Shown: piece after piece, positions 19,201 to 27,988 of the stretch
Layout of the letters: the number at the start of each line of letters is the position of its first letter
How positions within the stretch are numbered: the stretch's first letter is position 1
From: Legionella sp. PATHC032
GTDB taxonomy: Bacteria > Pseudomonadota > Gammaproteobacteria > Legionellales > Legionellaceae
Direction of reading: 5' to 3'
Assembly: GCF_026191185.1 (NCBI RefSeq)
Contig: NZ_JAPHOV010000001.1
Span: 432,001-496,000, forward strand
Length of the DNA stretch: 64,000 nucleotides
Position numbers and translations under genes: made by a program
The notes under the pieces: generated by a model
The model's input: only the letters and a program-made list of their open reading frames with translations
Database searches by the model: none
What the model was told of the DNA's origin: nothing

Positions 19201-20604
19201 ATGAGCAATAAAAAACATTCTCTCACTATATTTAGCTTGACTATGATTACCGTTGGCTCTGTGGACAGTATCCGTAACTTGCCAGCTACTGCATTATTTG
19301 GGAGTCAATTGATTTTTTATTTTATTCTGGGTGCCTTATTCTTCCTTATCCCAACCGCATTGGTTTCGGCAGAGTTAGCCTCTGGATGGGCCAGGCAGGG
19401 TGGAGTTTATATCTGGGTTAAAGAAGCTTTTGGGAAAAAATCAGGTTTTTTGGCCATTTGGCTGCAATGGATAGAAAATGTGATTTGGTATCCCACGATT
19501 TTATCTTTTGTTGCAGGAACAATAGGTTATCTTATTAATCCCTCTTTAACTACCAATCCTTATTTTCTTTGGGCCGTCATTGTCAGTTGTTTTTGGGGAG
19601 CAACCATTGTGAATTTGCGTGGCATGAAATCATCGGCTATGTTCAGTAATATTTGCTCTTTAGCAGGATTATTATTACCCATGTCCTTGATCATTGGTTT
19701 GGGTGCGGTTTGGATAGTTCAAGGTAACCCGTTACAAATCAGTTTTGACATGCCAAGTATTGTTCCTCATCTATCAGATAAGGGCATGTGGGTTTCATTA
19801 ACCGCCATCATATTGTCGTTTTGCGGGATAGAAATTGCTACGGTTCATGCCAATGACGTTAAGGATCCCCAGCATGCTTTTCCTAAAGCCCTGGTTTATT
19901 CTGTAGGGATCATTCTGAGTACTTTGATTTTAGGTTCATTAGCGATTGCGGTAGTGCTTCCACAAAAGGATATCAATCTGGTTGCCGGGATTATGCAAGC
20001 CTTTTCTGCCTTTTTCCTGAAATATCACATGGATTGGATGATGCCCGTGGTGGCTGTAATGTTGGTTCTGGGTGGGCTTGGTGGTGTGAGCAATTGGATC
20101 ATTGCCCCTACCAAAGGTCTGTTAGTTGCTGCAGAAGAAGGGAATTTACCCGAGGTATTTCAGCGTACTAATGGAAAAGGTGCTCCAGCTATGATGCTAT
20201 ACACCCAGGCAACCATAGTCACAGTATTATCGGCTTTATTTTTATTTATGCCCAGTGTCAATGGCTCCTACTGGCTCTTAACGGCATTGGCGGCTCAATT
20301 ATACATGCTGATGTATTTGATCATGTTTGTTGCTGCAATTAAATTGCGCATAAGCCAACCATACCATCCCAGACCTTTTAAAATTCCAGGTGGTATGGCA
20401 GGAATGTTGTTTGTAGCAGGTATAGGCATCATTGGAGTGGTTACCACTTTAGCTGTTAGCTTTATTCCTCCAGAGGGGATTAATGTCGGCAGTGCAACAC
20501 GCTATGAACTGACTTTGATTATTGGTTTGTTGCTCATGTGCGCACCACCTTTTATAACCAGTTGGTTGCAATCCAAAGAGGCGGATTTGGAACCTGCTGT
20601 TTAA
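19201..20604 (+). CDS. APC-family amino acid antiporter (GadC-like)
   Basis: Inner-membrane amino acid transporter of the glutamate:GABA antiporter branch of the APC superfamily. The 467 residues contain about 12 membrane segments. Family features are the first helix with TMITVGSVDSIRNLPATALFG, ASGWARQGGVYIWVKEAFG, and SFCGIEIATVHANDVKDPQHAFPKAL in the region that binds substrate. AAGGA precedes the ATG by six bases. L. pneumophila has several such paralogs and feeds on amino acids; the substrate here is not certain. The PmrA-type box upstream suggests regulation with effector genes. The short GadC C-terminal plug is not evident. Confidence 0.88.
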   Translation: MSNKKHSLTIFSLTMITVGSVDSIRNLPATALFGSQLIFYFILGALFFLIPTALVSAELASGWARQGGVYIWVKEAFGKKSGFLAIWLQWIENVIWYPTILSFVAGTIGYLINPSLTTNPYFLWAVIVSCFWGATIVNLRGMKSSAMFSNICSLAGLLLPMSLIIGLGAVWIVQGNPLQISFDMPSIVPHLSDKGMWVSLTAIILSFCGIEIATVHANDVKDPQHAFPKALVYSVGIILSTLILGSLAIAVVLPQKDINLVAGIMQAFSAFFLKYHMDWMMPVVAVMLVLGGLGGVSNWIIAPTKGLLVAAEEGNLPEVFQRTNGKGAPAMMLYTQATIVTVLSALFLFMPSVNGSYWLLTALAAQLYMLMYLIMFVAAIKLRISQPYHPRPFKIPGGMAGMLFVAGIGIIGVVTTLAVSFIPPEGINVGSATRYELTLIIGLLLMCAPPFITSWLQSKEADLEPAV

Positions 20605-20659
20605 TTTAACAGGACAGGTTAATTTTAATAACCCTAGTTGTTTATGTAATTTTCAAAAG

Positions 20660-21187
20660 ATGGGCTATATTGACGAATTGTTGGCAGAGCTATCTGCACG
20701 ATTGCCAGAGTTGGAGTGGAAGATCAATGGATTGAGTTCTTCTATTTCAATTCATAATTTGCCCAAAGGCATATTCTCTTCCGTTATAGAATTCAATGGG
20801 CCTGCCTGTATCAGAGAAATCAGGGATGATATTCACGCTTTACAGAAGCATAAGGATGAATCAATTGCATGCTTTTTGGCAGAGCGTATTCAGAAAAAAA
20901 TTAATGTCTTGGTCATTTTATGTCAAATGGACAAGAAGAATAATAAATCAGAAACAAGAGTTACTTTTGATTTGACAACACTTAGTACAAGACAACAATG
21001 GATTGAAACCATGGAAAGGAATATCTGTGCCCTTGAAGAACAATATCAAGCCATGAGAAAAACTTTGGAACAAATGAAGTCTTGCTCTAATCCTGCAACC
21101 ATTTTGCATTTACAAACCGAATTAGGGAATGTTGAAAAAAGACTTACCCTGGCTAAGGAAACGCTCAATCGGGCGATATCCTCTTAA
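20660..21187 (+). CDS. PriC-like primosomal replication protein (lpg0405)
   Basis: A 175-residue helical protein, the length I recall for E. coli PriC. The middle (DIHALQKHKDESIACFLAER) and C-terminal heptads (TILHLQTELGNVEKRLTLAK) align by eye with the PriC pattern of a central helix followed by a final coiled coil. PriC reloads the replicative helicase at stalled forks. By position this is lpg0405, which I recall from lists of Dot/Icm substrates, so the two ideas conflict. No signal peptide or membrane segment is present. The ribosome binding site is weak. It lies 55 bases after the antiporter gene. Confidence 0.6.
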   Translation: MGYIDELLAELSARLPELEWKINGLSSSISIHNLPKGIFSSVIEFNGPACIREIRDDIHALQKHKDESIACFLAERIQKKINVLVILCQMDKKNNKSETRVTFDLTTLSTRQQWIETMERNICALEEQYQAMRKTLEQMKSCSNPATILHLQTELGNVEKRLTLAKETLNRAISS

Positions 21188-21242
21188 ATTAACGTGGGTT
21201 ATCGATAAGGATTATATAAGAAGCAGTCGATATCCAGGGCCT

Positions 21243-21324
21243 GTTCGTGCTGAGGCATCGTCTCGAAGCCTTGGCACGAAACATTAAAATCCATACAAGG
21301 CTTCGAGACGGCATAAGCCCGAAC
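21243..21324. repeat. Large inverted repeat (REP-like)
   Basis: Two 30-base arms, the left ending CGTCTCGAAGCCTTG and the right starting CAAGGCTTCGAGACG, flank a 22-base loop; 15 pairs at the inner end are perfect and the outer pairs are interrupted by a few mismatches. It looks like a REP/BIME-type dispersed palindrome and could also end transcription after the PriC-like gene. Confidence 0.7.
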
Positions 21325-21450
21325 GATTCAAGAGAACGACCTATCTTATTCATCACTCACCTTAAATTAAAGAATACATCTTTTGCATCCCAATATTATG
21401 CTGTAAATTAGAGGCGCTTGAAAAAATTATAAAAAGGAAGGAGTAGGCTC

Positions 21451-21792
21451 ATGTCAGATAAGTTTTCACATATTACAAAAGATATTACTACACAATTAGC
21501 TAAATTTCGCAAAGAGATGCCAGAGTTAATGACAGGCTTTTCTTCTTTAGCGCAAGCTGCGACTAAAGACGGTGCCCTGGATAAAAAAACCAAGGAGTTA
21601 ATCGCTATGGCGTTGGCCGTGGCAAAGCAATGTCCCGGATGCATAGGATTTCATTCACAGACTTTAGTGAAACTGCAGGCCTCAAGAGAAGAGTTATTAG
21701 AAACATTGGGTATGGCGGTTTATATGGGGGGCGGCCCATCATTAATGTATGCCGCAGAGGCGTTGGAAGCTTTTGAGGAGTTTAGTAAGTAA
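21451..21792 (+). CDS. AhpD-like / carboxymuconolactone decarboxylase family protein
   Basis: Small 113-residue protein of the CMD/AhpD-like family with the redox motif CPGC followed by His (KQCPGCIGFHSQTLVKL), as in alkylhydroperoxidase AhpD. A thiol-peroxidase or related redox role is likely, but the family has members without known substrates. AAGGAAGGAG precedes the ATG strongly. It stands alone between the large inverted repeat and a convergent gene. Confidence 0.88.
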   Translation: MSDKFSHITKDITTQLAKFRKEMPELMTGFSSLAQAATKDGALDKKTKELIAMALAVAKQCPGCIGFHSQTLVKLQASREELLETLGMAVYMGGGPSLMYAAEALEAFEEFSK

Positions 21793-21992
21793 TTATCAAG
21801 ACGTTAAGTCGCGCTTAAGCAACACTAAAATCAGTAAAAAAACCAGCAAGGCAGAGTTTTTGTAAGCATTGGCAAAGCAATTCAAAGTGCTTTGCGCTCT
21901 GCCAAGTTTGCTTTGCTGTTTCCGCAATAAGAATTTTAAGAAAAAGAAGATGTTTGTAGAAAAAATTCTGGGGGGATTTACCACAGAGGAAA

Positions 21993-22436
21993 CTACTGAG
22001 GTGACAATAGGGAAGCCACATGTTGTATTTGTTTTTCTTGAGGGGTCGGCTCACAAGGATATTTCTTGCTAAGTCCTAATAAAGCCACTTGGGAAACAGT
22101 CATTTTATCTTTGTCGCTTTGTTGACTGGATATTTCTTTATAAGTTTGTTGAATAAGCTCGTTCATGACGAAAGAATTAAGTTGTACACCTTGCGGCAAG
22201 CAAAAAATAGGTTTGCCGTGTGTTTTTGCAGCCTCATTCGCCTGGATTAATGTTTCAGCAATACTTTCACTGGTAATGGTGAGTACGTGACGTGCCGATC
22301 TGGCCCAGGCTTGAGCTTGAGGGTCTGCTTTCATTTCCATTTGCGGAATATTGTTAGCAATATTCATATAATTATTTATTGTATCGGCCTGTAAATATCC
22401 GCTGACAAGAATTAAACTGATAAACAAAAGACGCAT
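21993..22436 (-). CDS. Exported Rap1a/Tai-like domain protein
   Basis: A 147-residue protein with a Sec signal peptide (MRLLFISLILVSGYLQA). The mature part has the pattern of the Rap1a/Tai family: IFCLPQGVQLNSFVMNEL, a helical middle, and LLGLSKKYPC, where two cysteines bracket about 50 residues and could form a disulfide. Rap1a proteins of Serratia neutralise T6SS amidase effectors, but many members have no known role. It starts 18 bases after dsbB on the same strand, so disulfide formation in this protein by the neighbour is a reasonable guess. Confidence 0.6.
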   Translation of the reverse strand: MRLLFISLILVSGYLQADTINNYMNIANNIPQMEMKADPQAQAWARSARHVLTITSESIAETLIQANEAAKTHGKPIFCLPQGVQLNSFVMNELIQQTYKEISSQQSDKDKMTVSQVALLGLSKKYPCEPTPQEKQIQHVASLLSPQ

Positions 22437-22454
22437 TTTAAATCCTCAAGATCC

Positions 22455-23003
22455 TTAATTATTATTTAGTAAATAATATTTGCTCGGGTTATCTGGACAT
22501 TCGTGCGGTCCACATTCCAAGAATGTACTGATTCCATTGGCAAGAATCAAGATAAAAAACATCCATATCATTACTTTTACCGACTTGCTTCCTACTTTAT
22601 AATCTGGCATGAAACCCTTATCAAGGATTAAAGCCCCAGCAATCAACAAGATAATGATTAAAAATATGATTGCAGACCAAGTATAAAGATGTAAACCAAA
22701 AAAGAGGCCGCCATAACCAGTATCACCTGGGGTTAAATGAATATACATTTGCCGAACTGATATAGACAATCCCAAAAGACTTGCCAAAAGCATCAGCCCG
22801 TAGTGTGAGGCTCTAATACCCAACATTAAATTCATAACAAAACACAGACCTACTGCAACAAAGCAGATTCTTTGCAAAATGCATATAGGACAAGGTAGTT
22901 CATAAAAGATGAATTGATCCAGGAAGGCCAGGAGCAAAAGGCAACAAATTATCAATAATCCTGACGTATTCCCGAAAAGATGCCATTGCATTTGTCTGTT
23001 CAT
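22455..23003 (-). CDS. dsbB: DsbB-like disulfide bond formation protein
   Basis: Inner-membrane quinone reductase that re-oxidises DsbA. The 182 residues contain four membrane segments, the first periplasmic loop with CPIC (LPCPICILQRICF), and a second loop with ECGPHEC near the C-terminus in place of the classical second Cys pair. The final membrane segment lies before that Cys pair, so topology may differ from the E. coli enzyme. It is upstream of the Rap1a-like gene. L. pneumophila has more than one DsbB, so the paralog identity is uncertain. Confidence 0.85.
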   Translation of the reverse strand: MNRQMQWHLFGNTSGLLIICCLLLLAFLDQFIFYELPCPICILQRICFVAVGLCFVMNLMLGIRASHYGLMLLASLLGLSISVRQMYIHLTPGDTGYGGLFFGLHLYTWSAIIFLIIILLIAGALILDKGFMPDYKVGSKSVKVMIWMFFILILANGISTFLECGPHECPDNPSKYYLLNNN

Positions 23004-23551
23004 AGATTCACCAGATGGCTGTGATAATTGAAGCTGATTAGTATAAGAAATAAACTGAAAAGAAATTGGAATATTATGGTTTTATTCGGTTTATATAAAA
23101 TTTGTAATCCTATTATGAAATAAAGTAAAAACAGCACTATCATCATGATCATCACCATCCCTTTTGAGGGTTACAACAAAAGTATAGATAGTTTATTAAG
23201 CAATTACGAAGTTTTATTAGGGTACTGTCAATTGATCAGGGTTTACGAAAAGCTCCTAATCTGGTTGTTAAAAAAAAATTTTAATTCGCTCATTTATTTT
23301 ATCTAATTCCCTAATTAAAATCATTTTTTACTTTGATCTTGGAGTTTTTCACAAGCCCTGTCGATGCTTGCTGCGAGAGTTTTCCGTTGTTTGTCGTCTC
23401 GTGACTTAGGCAGAGATTTCCTGAAGGTCATTTTGAATTAGCGCCGAGAACTCGGTTTATCTTGTCAACAACTGAAATGACTCTTTAAAAATATCTCAGT
23501 ATTTCAGCTAGGACCATGTCTCTCGACAAGAATTGATTAAAAACTAAAAAG
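23004..23551. other. Gene-free stretch between dsbB and the DUF2909 gene
   Basis: About 550 bases. It holds one full mini-element copy (listed separately) and otherwise AT-rich sequence. A 53-codon plus-strand frame at 23145-23306 runs into the mini-element but has no ribosome binding site. I see no RNA gene. The left end must contain the dsbB promoter. Confidence 0.5.
23237..23360. repeat. Full-length palindromic mini-element (copy D)
   Basis: Starts CAGGGTTTACGAAAAGC and ends TTGGAGTTTTTCACAAGCCC, with the shared middle TTTTAATTCGCTCATTTA. The termini are imperfect inverted repeats. It is diverged from copies F and G. Confidence 0.75.
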
Positions 23552-23755
23552 TTAAATCCCATGAGGTTGAATCAATCCCAATTTGAATGCAATAAATAAA
23601 AAAACAAATAAAGATAATGAAATTGCAATGCGTACGGTGAGGGCTTTGACTGTACGTTTTGATTTATCAGTGTCTTTGACCAGGTAAAAGAGCCCACTCG
23701 CTAAAGAGGCTACAATAAGAATCATGACAAAGATGATGAAGATTTTGGTGAACAT
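23552..23755 (-). CDS. DUF2909 twin-helix membrane protein
   Basis: A 67-residue protein with two membrane segments (about residues 4-26 and 42-61) separated by a basic loop with DTDKSKRTVKALTVRI. This is the DUF2909 pattern, a small protein usually encoded among cytochrome c oxidase and SURF1 genes in proteobacteria. It is divergent from the SURF1 gene here, with about 70 bases between the two starts, consistent with a role in oxidase biogenesis. Exact function unknown. Confidence 0.8.
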   Translation of the reverse strand: MFTKIFIIFVMILIVASLASGLFYLVKDTDKSKRTVKALTVRIAISLSLFVFLFIAFKLGLIQPHGI

Positions 23756-23822
23756 TTGTTATACTCCTGACATTGCTAGCTTCAGGGGAATGTTAGCTAA
23801 CTAAATGAGTAGTTGATAAAAG

Positions 23823-24551
23823 ATGCCTAGTTTAACCTGTTTTAATTTTCGTTTCACCTCAAATTGGCCAATGCTTTTTCTTGCGGCCTTTTGCTTTTTT
23901 TTATTCATTAGTCTTGGGTTTTGGCAAATACACAGAGCTGATGAAAAAACTAAAATGATAACCGCACAACAGGCGCTGGCAAAACAGGAGCCAATAATTT
24001 GGAAACCAGGGCAAAAATTGCCAGAGCAATATCAAAGAATTAGCCTTGAAGGAATTTTTCTACCAAAGTTATTTTTGCTTGATAATCAACATTACCAGCA
24101 TCAGTTTGGTTATGACGTAGTTTCTCCTATGCTTCTTGATGATGATTCCATCGTTATGGTGGATAGAGGATGGGTTTCTGGAGACATCACTCGACGCACT
24201 TTTCCTGATGTTCAGACACCCCATAAGAAGTTTAAACTATTTGGCATGGTTTATTTTCCAAGTAAAAAACAATGGGTATTAGGGCCAAGTTTTGAAGAAA
24301 AAGAAAATAAGGTGACCATTCTTGAACTCATTGATGAAGAAATACTGAAACAACTTTTGCAAAAAAAGGTCTATCCGTTTATTATTCGCCTCGACAAGGA
24401 TGAGCCTTTTGGTTTTATACGAGAATGGGAGATAGTATCCATGCCCCCGCAAAGGCATTTTGCTTATGCAATACAGTGGTTTGCCATGGCATTGGTTATT
24501 CTGATTATATTCGTGATTTTTAATTTGAAGAAAAATGAAAAAACACTATAA
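23823..24551 (+). CDS. SURF1 family cytochrome oxidase assembly protein
   Basis: SURF1/Shy1-like inner-membrane factor that assists haem insertion into oxidase subunit I. The 242 residues have an N-terminal helix (LFLAAFCFFLFISLGFWQIHRADEK, read in part) with the conserved FWQ-R motif, a periplasmic domain with VDRGWV, and a C-terminal helix before which PQRHFAYAIQWFAMA is the family signature. It opens a five-gene oxidase assembly operon; the next gene overlaps its end by 17 bases. Confidence 0.93.
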   Translation: MPSLTCFNFRFTSNWPMLFLAAFCFFLFISLGFWQIHRADEKTKMITAQQALAKQEPIIWKPGQKLPEQYQRISLEGIFLPKLFLLDNQHYQHQFGYDVVSPMLLDDDSIVMVDRGWVSGDITRRTFPDVQTPHKKFKLFGMVYFPSKKQWVLGPSFEEKENKVTILELIDEEILKQLLQKKVYPFIIRLDKDEPFGFIREWEIVSMPPQRHFAYAIQWFAMALVILIIFVIFNLKKNEKTL

Positions 24552-25080
24552 ATACATGACATTATTACTCTTGGTAGTGATTTTTGCTGCACCAGGAATA
24601 ACAGCTTATTTGTTTTATAAACATCCTTCCTGGCTTGGAACTTCTAAAGTGAATAAAGGGATTTTGCTTTCTCCCCCGATAGCACTAAAACCATTAGATA
24701 GCAATGCAAAATGGCGCATTATCTATTGGAATCCTAATGGTTGTGACAAGACTTGTCTTAAGCAGCTTAATATGTTGGGAAGAGTTCGCCTTTCATTTGG
24801 GAGAAAATTGTATCAGGTGGATGAATGGTTACTCCTAAGTAACAAAGACTCGTTGATTGCAGAGGAATTAAAACCTATTTTAAAAGAGCAAGATATCCAT
24901 GTTGCTGCCTTATCATTAACTGAAATGTCCAAGTTGGCGACTTTATATCCTGAAGCCAAAATTTTTATAGCAAACCCGGATAATTACCTCATACTGAGCT
25001 ATCAACCAGGTTGTAACCCCGGCGATATATATAAAGATTTGAAGCTTTTACTCAATACAACTGAAATTAAGAGCGGGTAA
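24535..25080 (+). CDS. Membrane-anchored thioredoxin-like protein of the oxidase assembly operon
   Basis: A 181-residue protein with one N-terminal membrane helix and a periplasmic domain of probable thioredoxin-like fold: WRIIYWNPNGCDKTCLKQLN carries a Cys pair spaced as CDKTC, similar to the CxxxC copper site of SCO proteins, but the downstream His is not evident. Similar proteins occur between SURF1 and CtaA genes in gammaproteobacteria and are called cytochrome oxidase assembly transmembrane proteins. Role as thiol or copper handler is inference. It overlaps the SURF1 gene. Confidence 0.75.
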   Translation: MKKHYKYMTLLLLVVIFAAPGITAYLFYKHPSWLGTSKVNKGILLSPPIALKPLDSNAKWRIIYWNPNGCDKTCLKQLNMLGRVRLSFGRKLYQVDEWLLLSNKDSLIAEELKPILKEQDIHVAALSLTEMSKLATLYPEAKIFIANPDNYLILSYQPGCNPGDIYKDLKLLLNTTEIKSG

Positions 25081-25084
25081 ATTG

Positions 25085-26092
25085 ATGTCTAATAGTTCAA
25101 TACGATTGGCAGCGACTCTCGCTGTTTTTTTGGCTTTTTTTGTCGTTATGTTAGGTGCTTATACTCGTTTAACGGATGCGGGGTTAGGTTGCCCGGATTG
25201 GCCTGGTTGTTATGGTCACATGGTTCTTCCAGGAGCAGATAAAGGTTTGCAAGAAGCGCAATCACAATATCCGGATCTTCCTATTGAATCCAGAAAGGCC
25301 TGGACTGAAATGGCTCATCGTTATGTGGCAGGAACCTTAGCCTTGTTGATTTTTTTCATTGCTTTCCTGGTATGGTTCAAGCGTCGTCAGGATCAAGATT
25401 TACCCTGGCATCTTCCTTTGGCTTTGTTCATGTTGGTGGTATTTCAGGCGGCATTGGGAATGTGGACTGTTACTTTAAAATTACTGCCTGTAGTAGTCAT
25501 GGGACATCTGCTAGGCGGCATGTTAATCGTTGCCTGTTTGTGTCGTTTTCGTTTGCAGATAACTCCGCTAAACGGCGAAAATTTACCTAAATGGCGACCT
25601 TGGTTGCGTTTGGGAGTTGTTATTATTTTGTTGCAAATTGCTTTAGGCGGTTGGGTAAGTGCCAATTATGCGGGTATTTCATGTATTGGTTTTCCATTAT
25701 GTAACGGAGTCTGGTTTCCTGAATTGCATTTTGCAAAAGGATTTAATTTATTTTCTGCGATAGGCGCAAATTACCAAGGCGGTGTACTCGAGAATGAAGT
25801 TCGGGTCAGCATTCAATTTATTCATAGAATCGGCGCTATATTGACTGCCACTTATATACTGGCTCTTTCATTAATAATCGTGTTCAAAACCCATTCAATT
25901 TATTTAAGAGCAACAGCTATTATCATGGCTATGTTAGTATTGCTTCAATTCACTTTAGGAATAATGAATGTGATTCATCTATTACCGCTCAAGATCGCAG
26001 TCGCTCATAATGGTGTAGCCGCATTATTATTAGCGGCGGCATTTTGTTCTTTGCATTTTACACAAGAAAGGGAGGTTGGCCATGCGTACTGA
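25085..26092 (+). CDS. ctaA: Haem A synthase CtaA (Cox15)
   Basis: Integral membrane monooxygenase converting haem O to haem A. It has eight membrane segments, with the haem-ligand His residues in [13 protein letters not shown] and [10 protein letters not shown] (first half) and [11 protein letters not shown] and [10 protein letters not shown] (second half), plus the family motif [18 protein letters not shown] start at the ATG of MSNSSIRLA rather than the TTG one codon earlier. It precedes ctaB with an 11-base overlap. Confidence 0.95.
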   Translation: MSNSSIRLAATLAVFLAFFVVMLGAYTRLTDAGLGCPDWPGCYGHMVLPGADKGLQEAQSQYPDLPIESRKAWTEMAHRYVAGTLALLIFFIAFLVWFKRRQDQDLPWHLPLALFMLVVFQAALGMWTVTLKLLPVVVMGHLLGGMLIVACLCRFRLQITPLNGENLPKWRPWLRLGVVIILLQIALGGWVSANYAGISCIGFPLCNGVWFPELHFAKGFNLFSAIGANYQGGVLENEVRVSIQFIHRIGAILTATYILALSLIIVFKTHSIYLRATAIIMAMLVLLQFTLGIMNVIHLLPLKIAVAHNGVAALLLAAAFCSLHFTQEREVGHAY

Positions 26093-26966
26093 ATACGCGG
26101 CTCGATTCCCTGTGGACTGGCGTGATTACATGGAATTGTGTAAGCCACGCGTTGTATTGCTCATGCTACTCACGGTAATTGTAGGAATGTATTTAGCAGC
26201 CCCTGGCTGGGTGAGCTTGCAGTTAATCGTTTTTACTTTACTGGGTATAGGATTGTGTGCTGGAAGCGCCGCTACAATTAACCATTTGGTAGACAGGCAT
26301 ATTGATTCGATTATGGCCAGAACAAAAAAAAGGCCAGTTGCTTATGGGCGAGTCTCAGTAAAGCAAGCCTTATGGTTTGCAGTCATTATCGGGACAACGG
26401 GATTAAGTTTTCTCATCCTGTTTGTGAATCAATTAACAGCATTACTTACCTTTGTAACACTGATTGGTTACGCTGGTGTTTACACGGGTTATTTAAAACG
26501 AGCTACTTCACAGAATATTGTTATTGGGGGATTAGCCGGAGCTGCGCCTCCCTTATTGGGGTGGACTGCGGTTACTGATCAATTGGATCCTCAGGCCTTG
26601 TTATTAGTATTGATTATATTTACATGGACACCCCCTCATTTTTGGGCCTTGGCAATTTATCGGTATAAGGAATACCAAGATGCTGAAATTCCTATGCTAC
26701 CGGTGACACATGGTATTCAATTCACAAAATTAAATATTTATCTGTATACGGTTTTATTGCTGGTAGTTAGTCTTTTGCCTTTTGTTGTGAGTATGAGTGG
26801 CTGGATTTATTTGCTGGGCGCTTTAGTTTTGGGCATCAGATTTTTAGTTTGGGCACATAAGTTGTATTTTACTGATAAACCAGTCGTTGCTATGCAAACA
26901 TTTCGATTTTCTATTCTGTACCTGATGCTGTTGTTTGTCTTTTTATTAGTAGATCACTATTTTTAA
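26082..26966 (+). CDS. ctaB: Protohaem IX farnesyltransferase CtaB (Cox10)
   Basis: Membrane prenyltransferase making haem O from protohaem and farnesyl diphosphate. UbiA-family motifs are [19 protein letters not shown] and [14 protein letters not shown], with about nine membrane segments. GGAGG lies six bases before the ATG of MRTEYAARF, so the upstream TTG is not the start. The ctaA-ctaB pair and the SCO gene complete the haem A and copper branch of oxidase biogenesis. Confidence 0.95.
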   Translation: MRTEYAARFPVDWRDYMELCKPRVVLLMLLTVIVGMYLAAPGWVSLQLIVFTLLGIGLCAGSAATINHLVDRHIDSIMARTKKRPVAYGRVSVKQALWFAVIIGTTGLSFLILFVNQLTALLTFVTLIGYAGVYTGYLKRATSQNIVIGGLAGAAPPLLGWTAVTDQLDPQALLLVLIIFTWTPPHFWALAIYRYKEYQDAEIPMLPVTHGIQFTKLNIYLYTVLLLVVSLLPFVVSMSGWIYLLGALVLGIRFLVWAHKLYFTDKPVVAMQTFRFSILYLMLLFVFLLVDHYF

Positions 26967-26975
26967 GGGGTTAGA

Positions 26976-27617
26976 ATGAACGTAAAGATAAAAGGGGGCG
27001 CTGTAACAATCACTGTATTGGCCCTGATCAGTTTATTGGCGGGTATTTATATTTCTCAAAATTTTCATTTTAAAAAGAAGATCAATGTGGTGGATTTTCA
27101 TGGAACTTATCTTGAAAATCCAAGAACGGTTAACCATTTTAGTTTAACAGGCACAGATCAGAAGGTTTTCAATAACACAAGCTTGCAGGGTCGATGGACT
27201 TTAGTATTTTTTGGGTTTACCAATTGTGGTTATCTATGCCCAACTACTATGGCAGAACTTGGAAAAATGTACCGAATTCTGGAAAAGAAAGGAGTAAAAA
27301 ACTTACCTCAAGTTGTGATGATATCTATTGATCCTCAAAGAGACAGTCTTGATAAATTGGGCAGTTATGTCACTTCATTCCATAAATCATTTTATGGTGC
27401 AAGAGGCGAGGAAAATTCAATTAAATCAATGACTCAAGAAATGGGCATTGCTTATGCAAAAGTTGCCAACAAAGAGAGTTCGGAGCCTCAAAATTATGAT
27501 ATACAGCATAGTGGGGCAGTCATGCTATTTAATCCTCAAGGTGAGTTAAATGCATTTTTTACAACACCACATCATGCAGATCTTTTGGCTAAGGATTATA
27601 TCTTATTGGTATCTTAA
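26976..27617 (+). CDS. SCO1/SenC copper chaperone-like protein
   Basis: Membrane-anchored SCO protein that delivers copper to the CuA site of cytochrome c oxidase. One N-terminal helix is followed by a thioredoxin fold with the copper motif GFTNCGYLCPTTM (CxxxC) and the third ligand His in DIQHSGAVMLFNPQG. Length 213 is typical. It lies ten bases after ctaB and ends the operon. Confidence 0.92.
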   Translation: MNVKIKGGAVTITVLALISLLAGIYISQNFHFKKKINVVDFHGTYLENPRTVNHFSLTGTDQKVFNNTSLQGRWTLVFFGFTNCGYLCPTTMAELGKMYRILEKKGVKNLPQVVMISIDPQRDSLDKLGSYVTSFHKSFYGARGEENSIKSMTQEMGIAYAKVANKESSEPQNYDIQHSGAVMLFNPQGELNAFFTTPHHADLLAKDYILLVS

Positions 27618-27988
27618 CCTGTAAGTTGATGGTTTACCCCTGCAAGAGCAACTGTCAGACGGAACTTTATTTATTTATTTATGTCAAAGGACTCTGTATA
27701 GAATGCATTAGTTAATTAATTGACTGCTGCATGAATTCAAAAATTATTCTCCGGTCAGATACAACAGGGAGGATAATTTGCGATTTTTAATCTAGGCTTT
27801 AAGTATGGGTTGTTGACATTTCATTTATCTTGGCTTAAAACCCGCGATTTTTTATATGTGGCTGCTTTTTATCATTTCAGAGCAGTTCTGTTGTGATGCT
27901 TAAAATTTGCGTTATTTAACAGAGAAGTAGGTAAATTAGTTTGGATTGTTCAGATTGAAGTATGAAATTACTGAGGAAAGTTTAATTC
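27618..27988. promoter_or_regulatory. Leader region of rimK
   Basis: About 370 bases with no convincing gene. A sigma70-like pair, TTGACA at 27813-27818 and TAAAAC at 27836-27841 with a 17-base spacer, would give a leader of about 140 bases before rimK. I find no clear hairpin terminator after the SCO gene. Confidence 0.4.

Noticed and set aside
21869..22072. 67-codon plus-strand frame between the AhpD-like and Rap1a-like genes
   Set aside because: It overlaps the real minus-strand gene and has no ribosome binding site.
23140..23160. His-codon-rich run resembling an attenuator leader peptide
   Set aside because: The His-rich frame (CATCAT, GATCAT, CACCAT) has no start codon with a ribosome binding site, and no biosynthetic gene follows.
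23145..23306. 53-codon frame running into mini-element copy D
   Set aside because: No ribosome binding site, and its second half is repeat sequence; likely chance.
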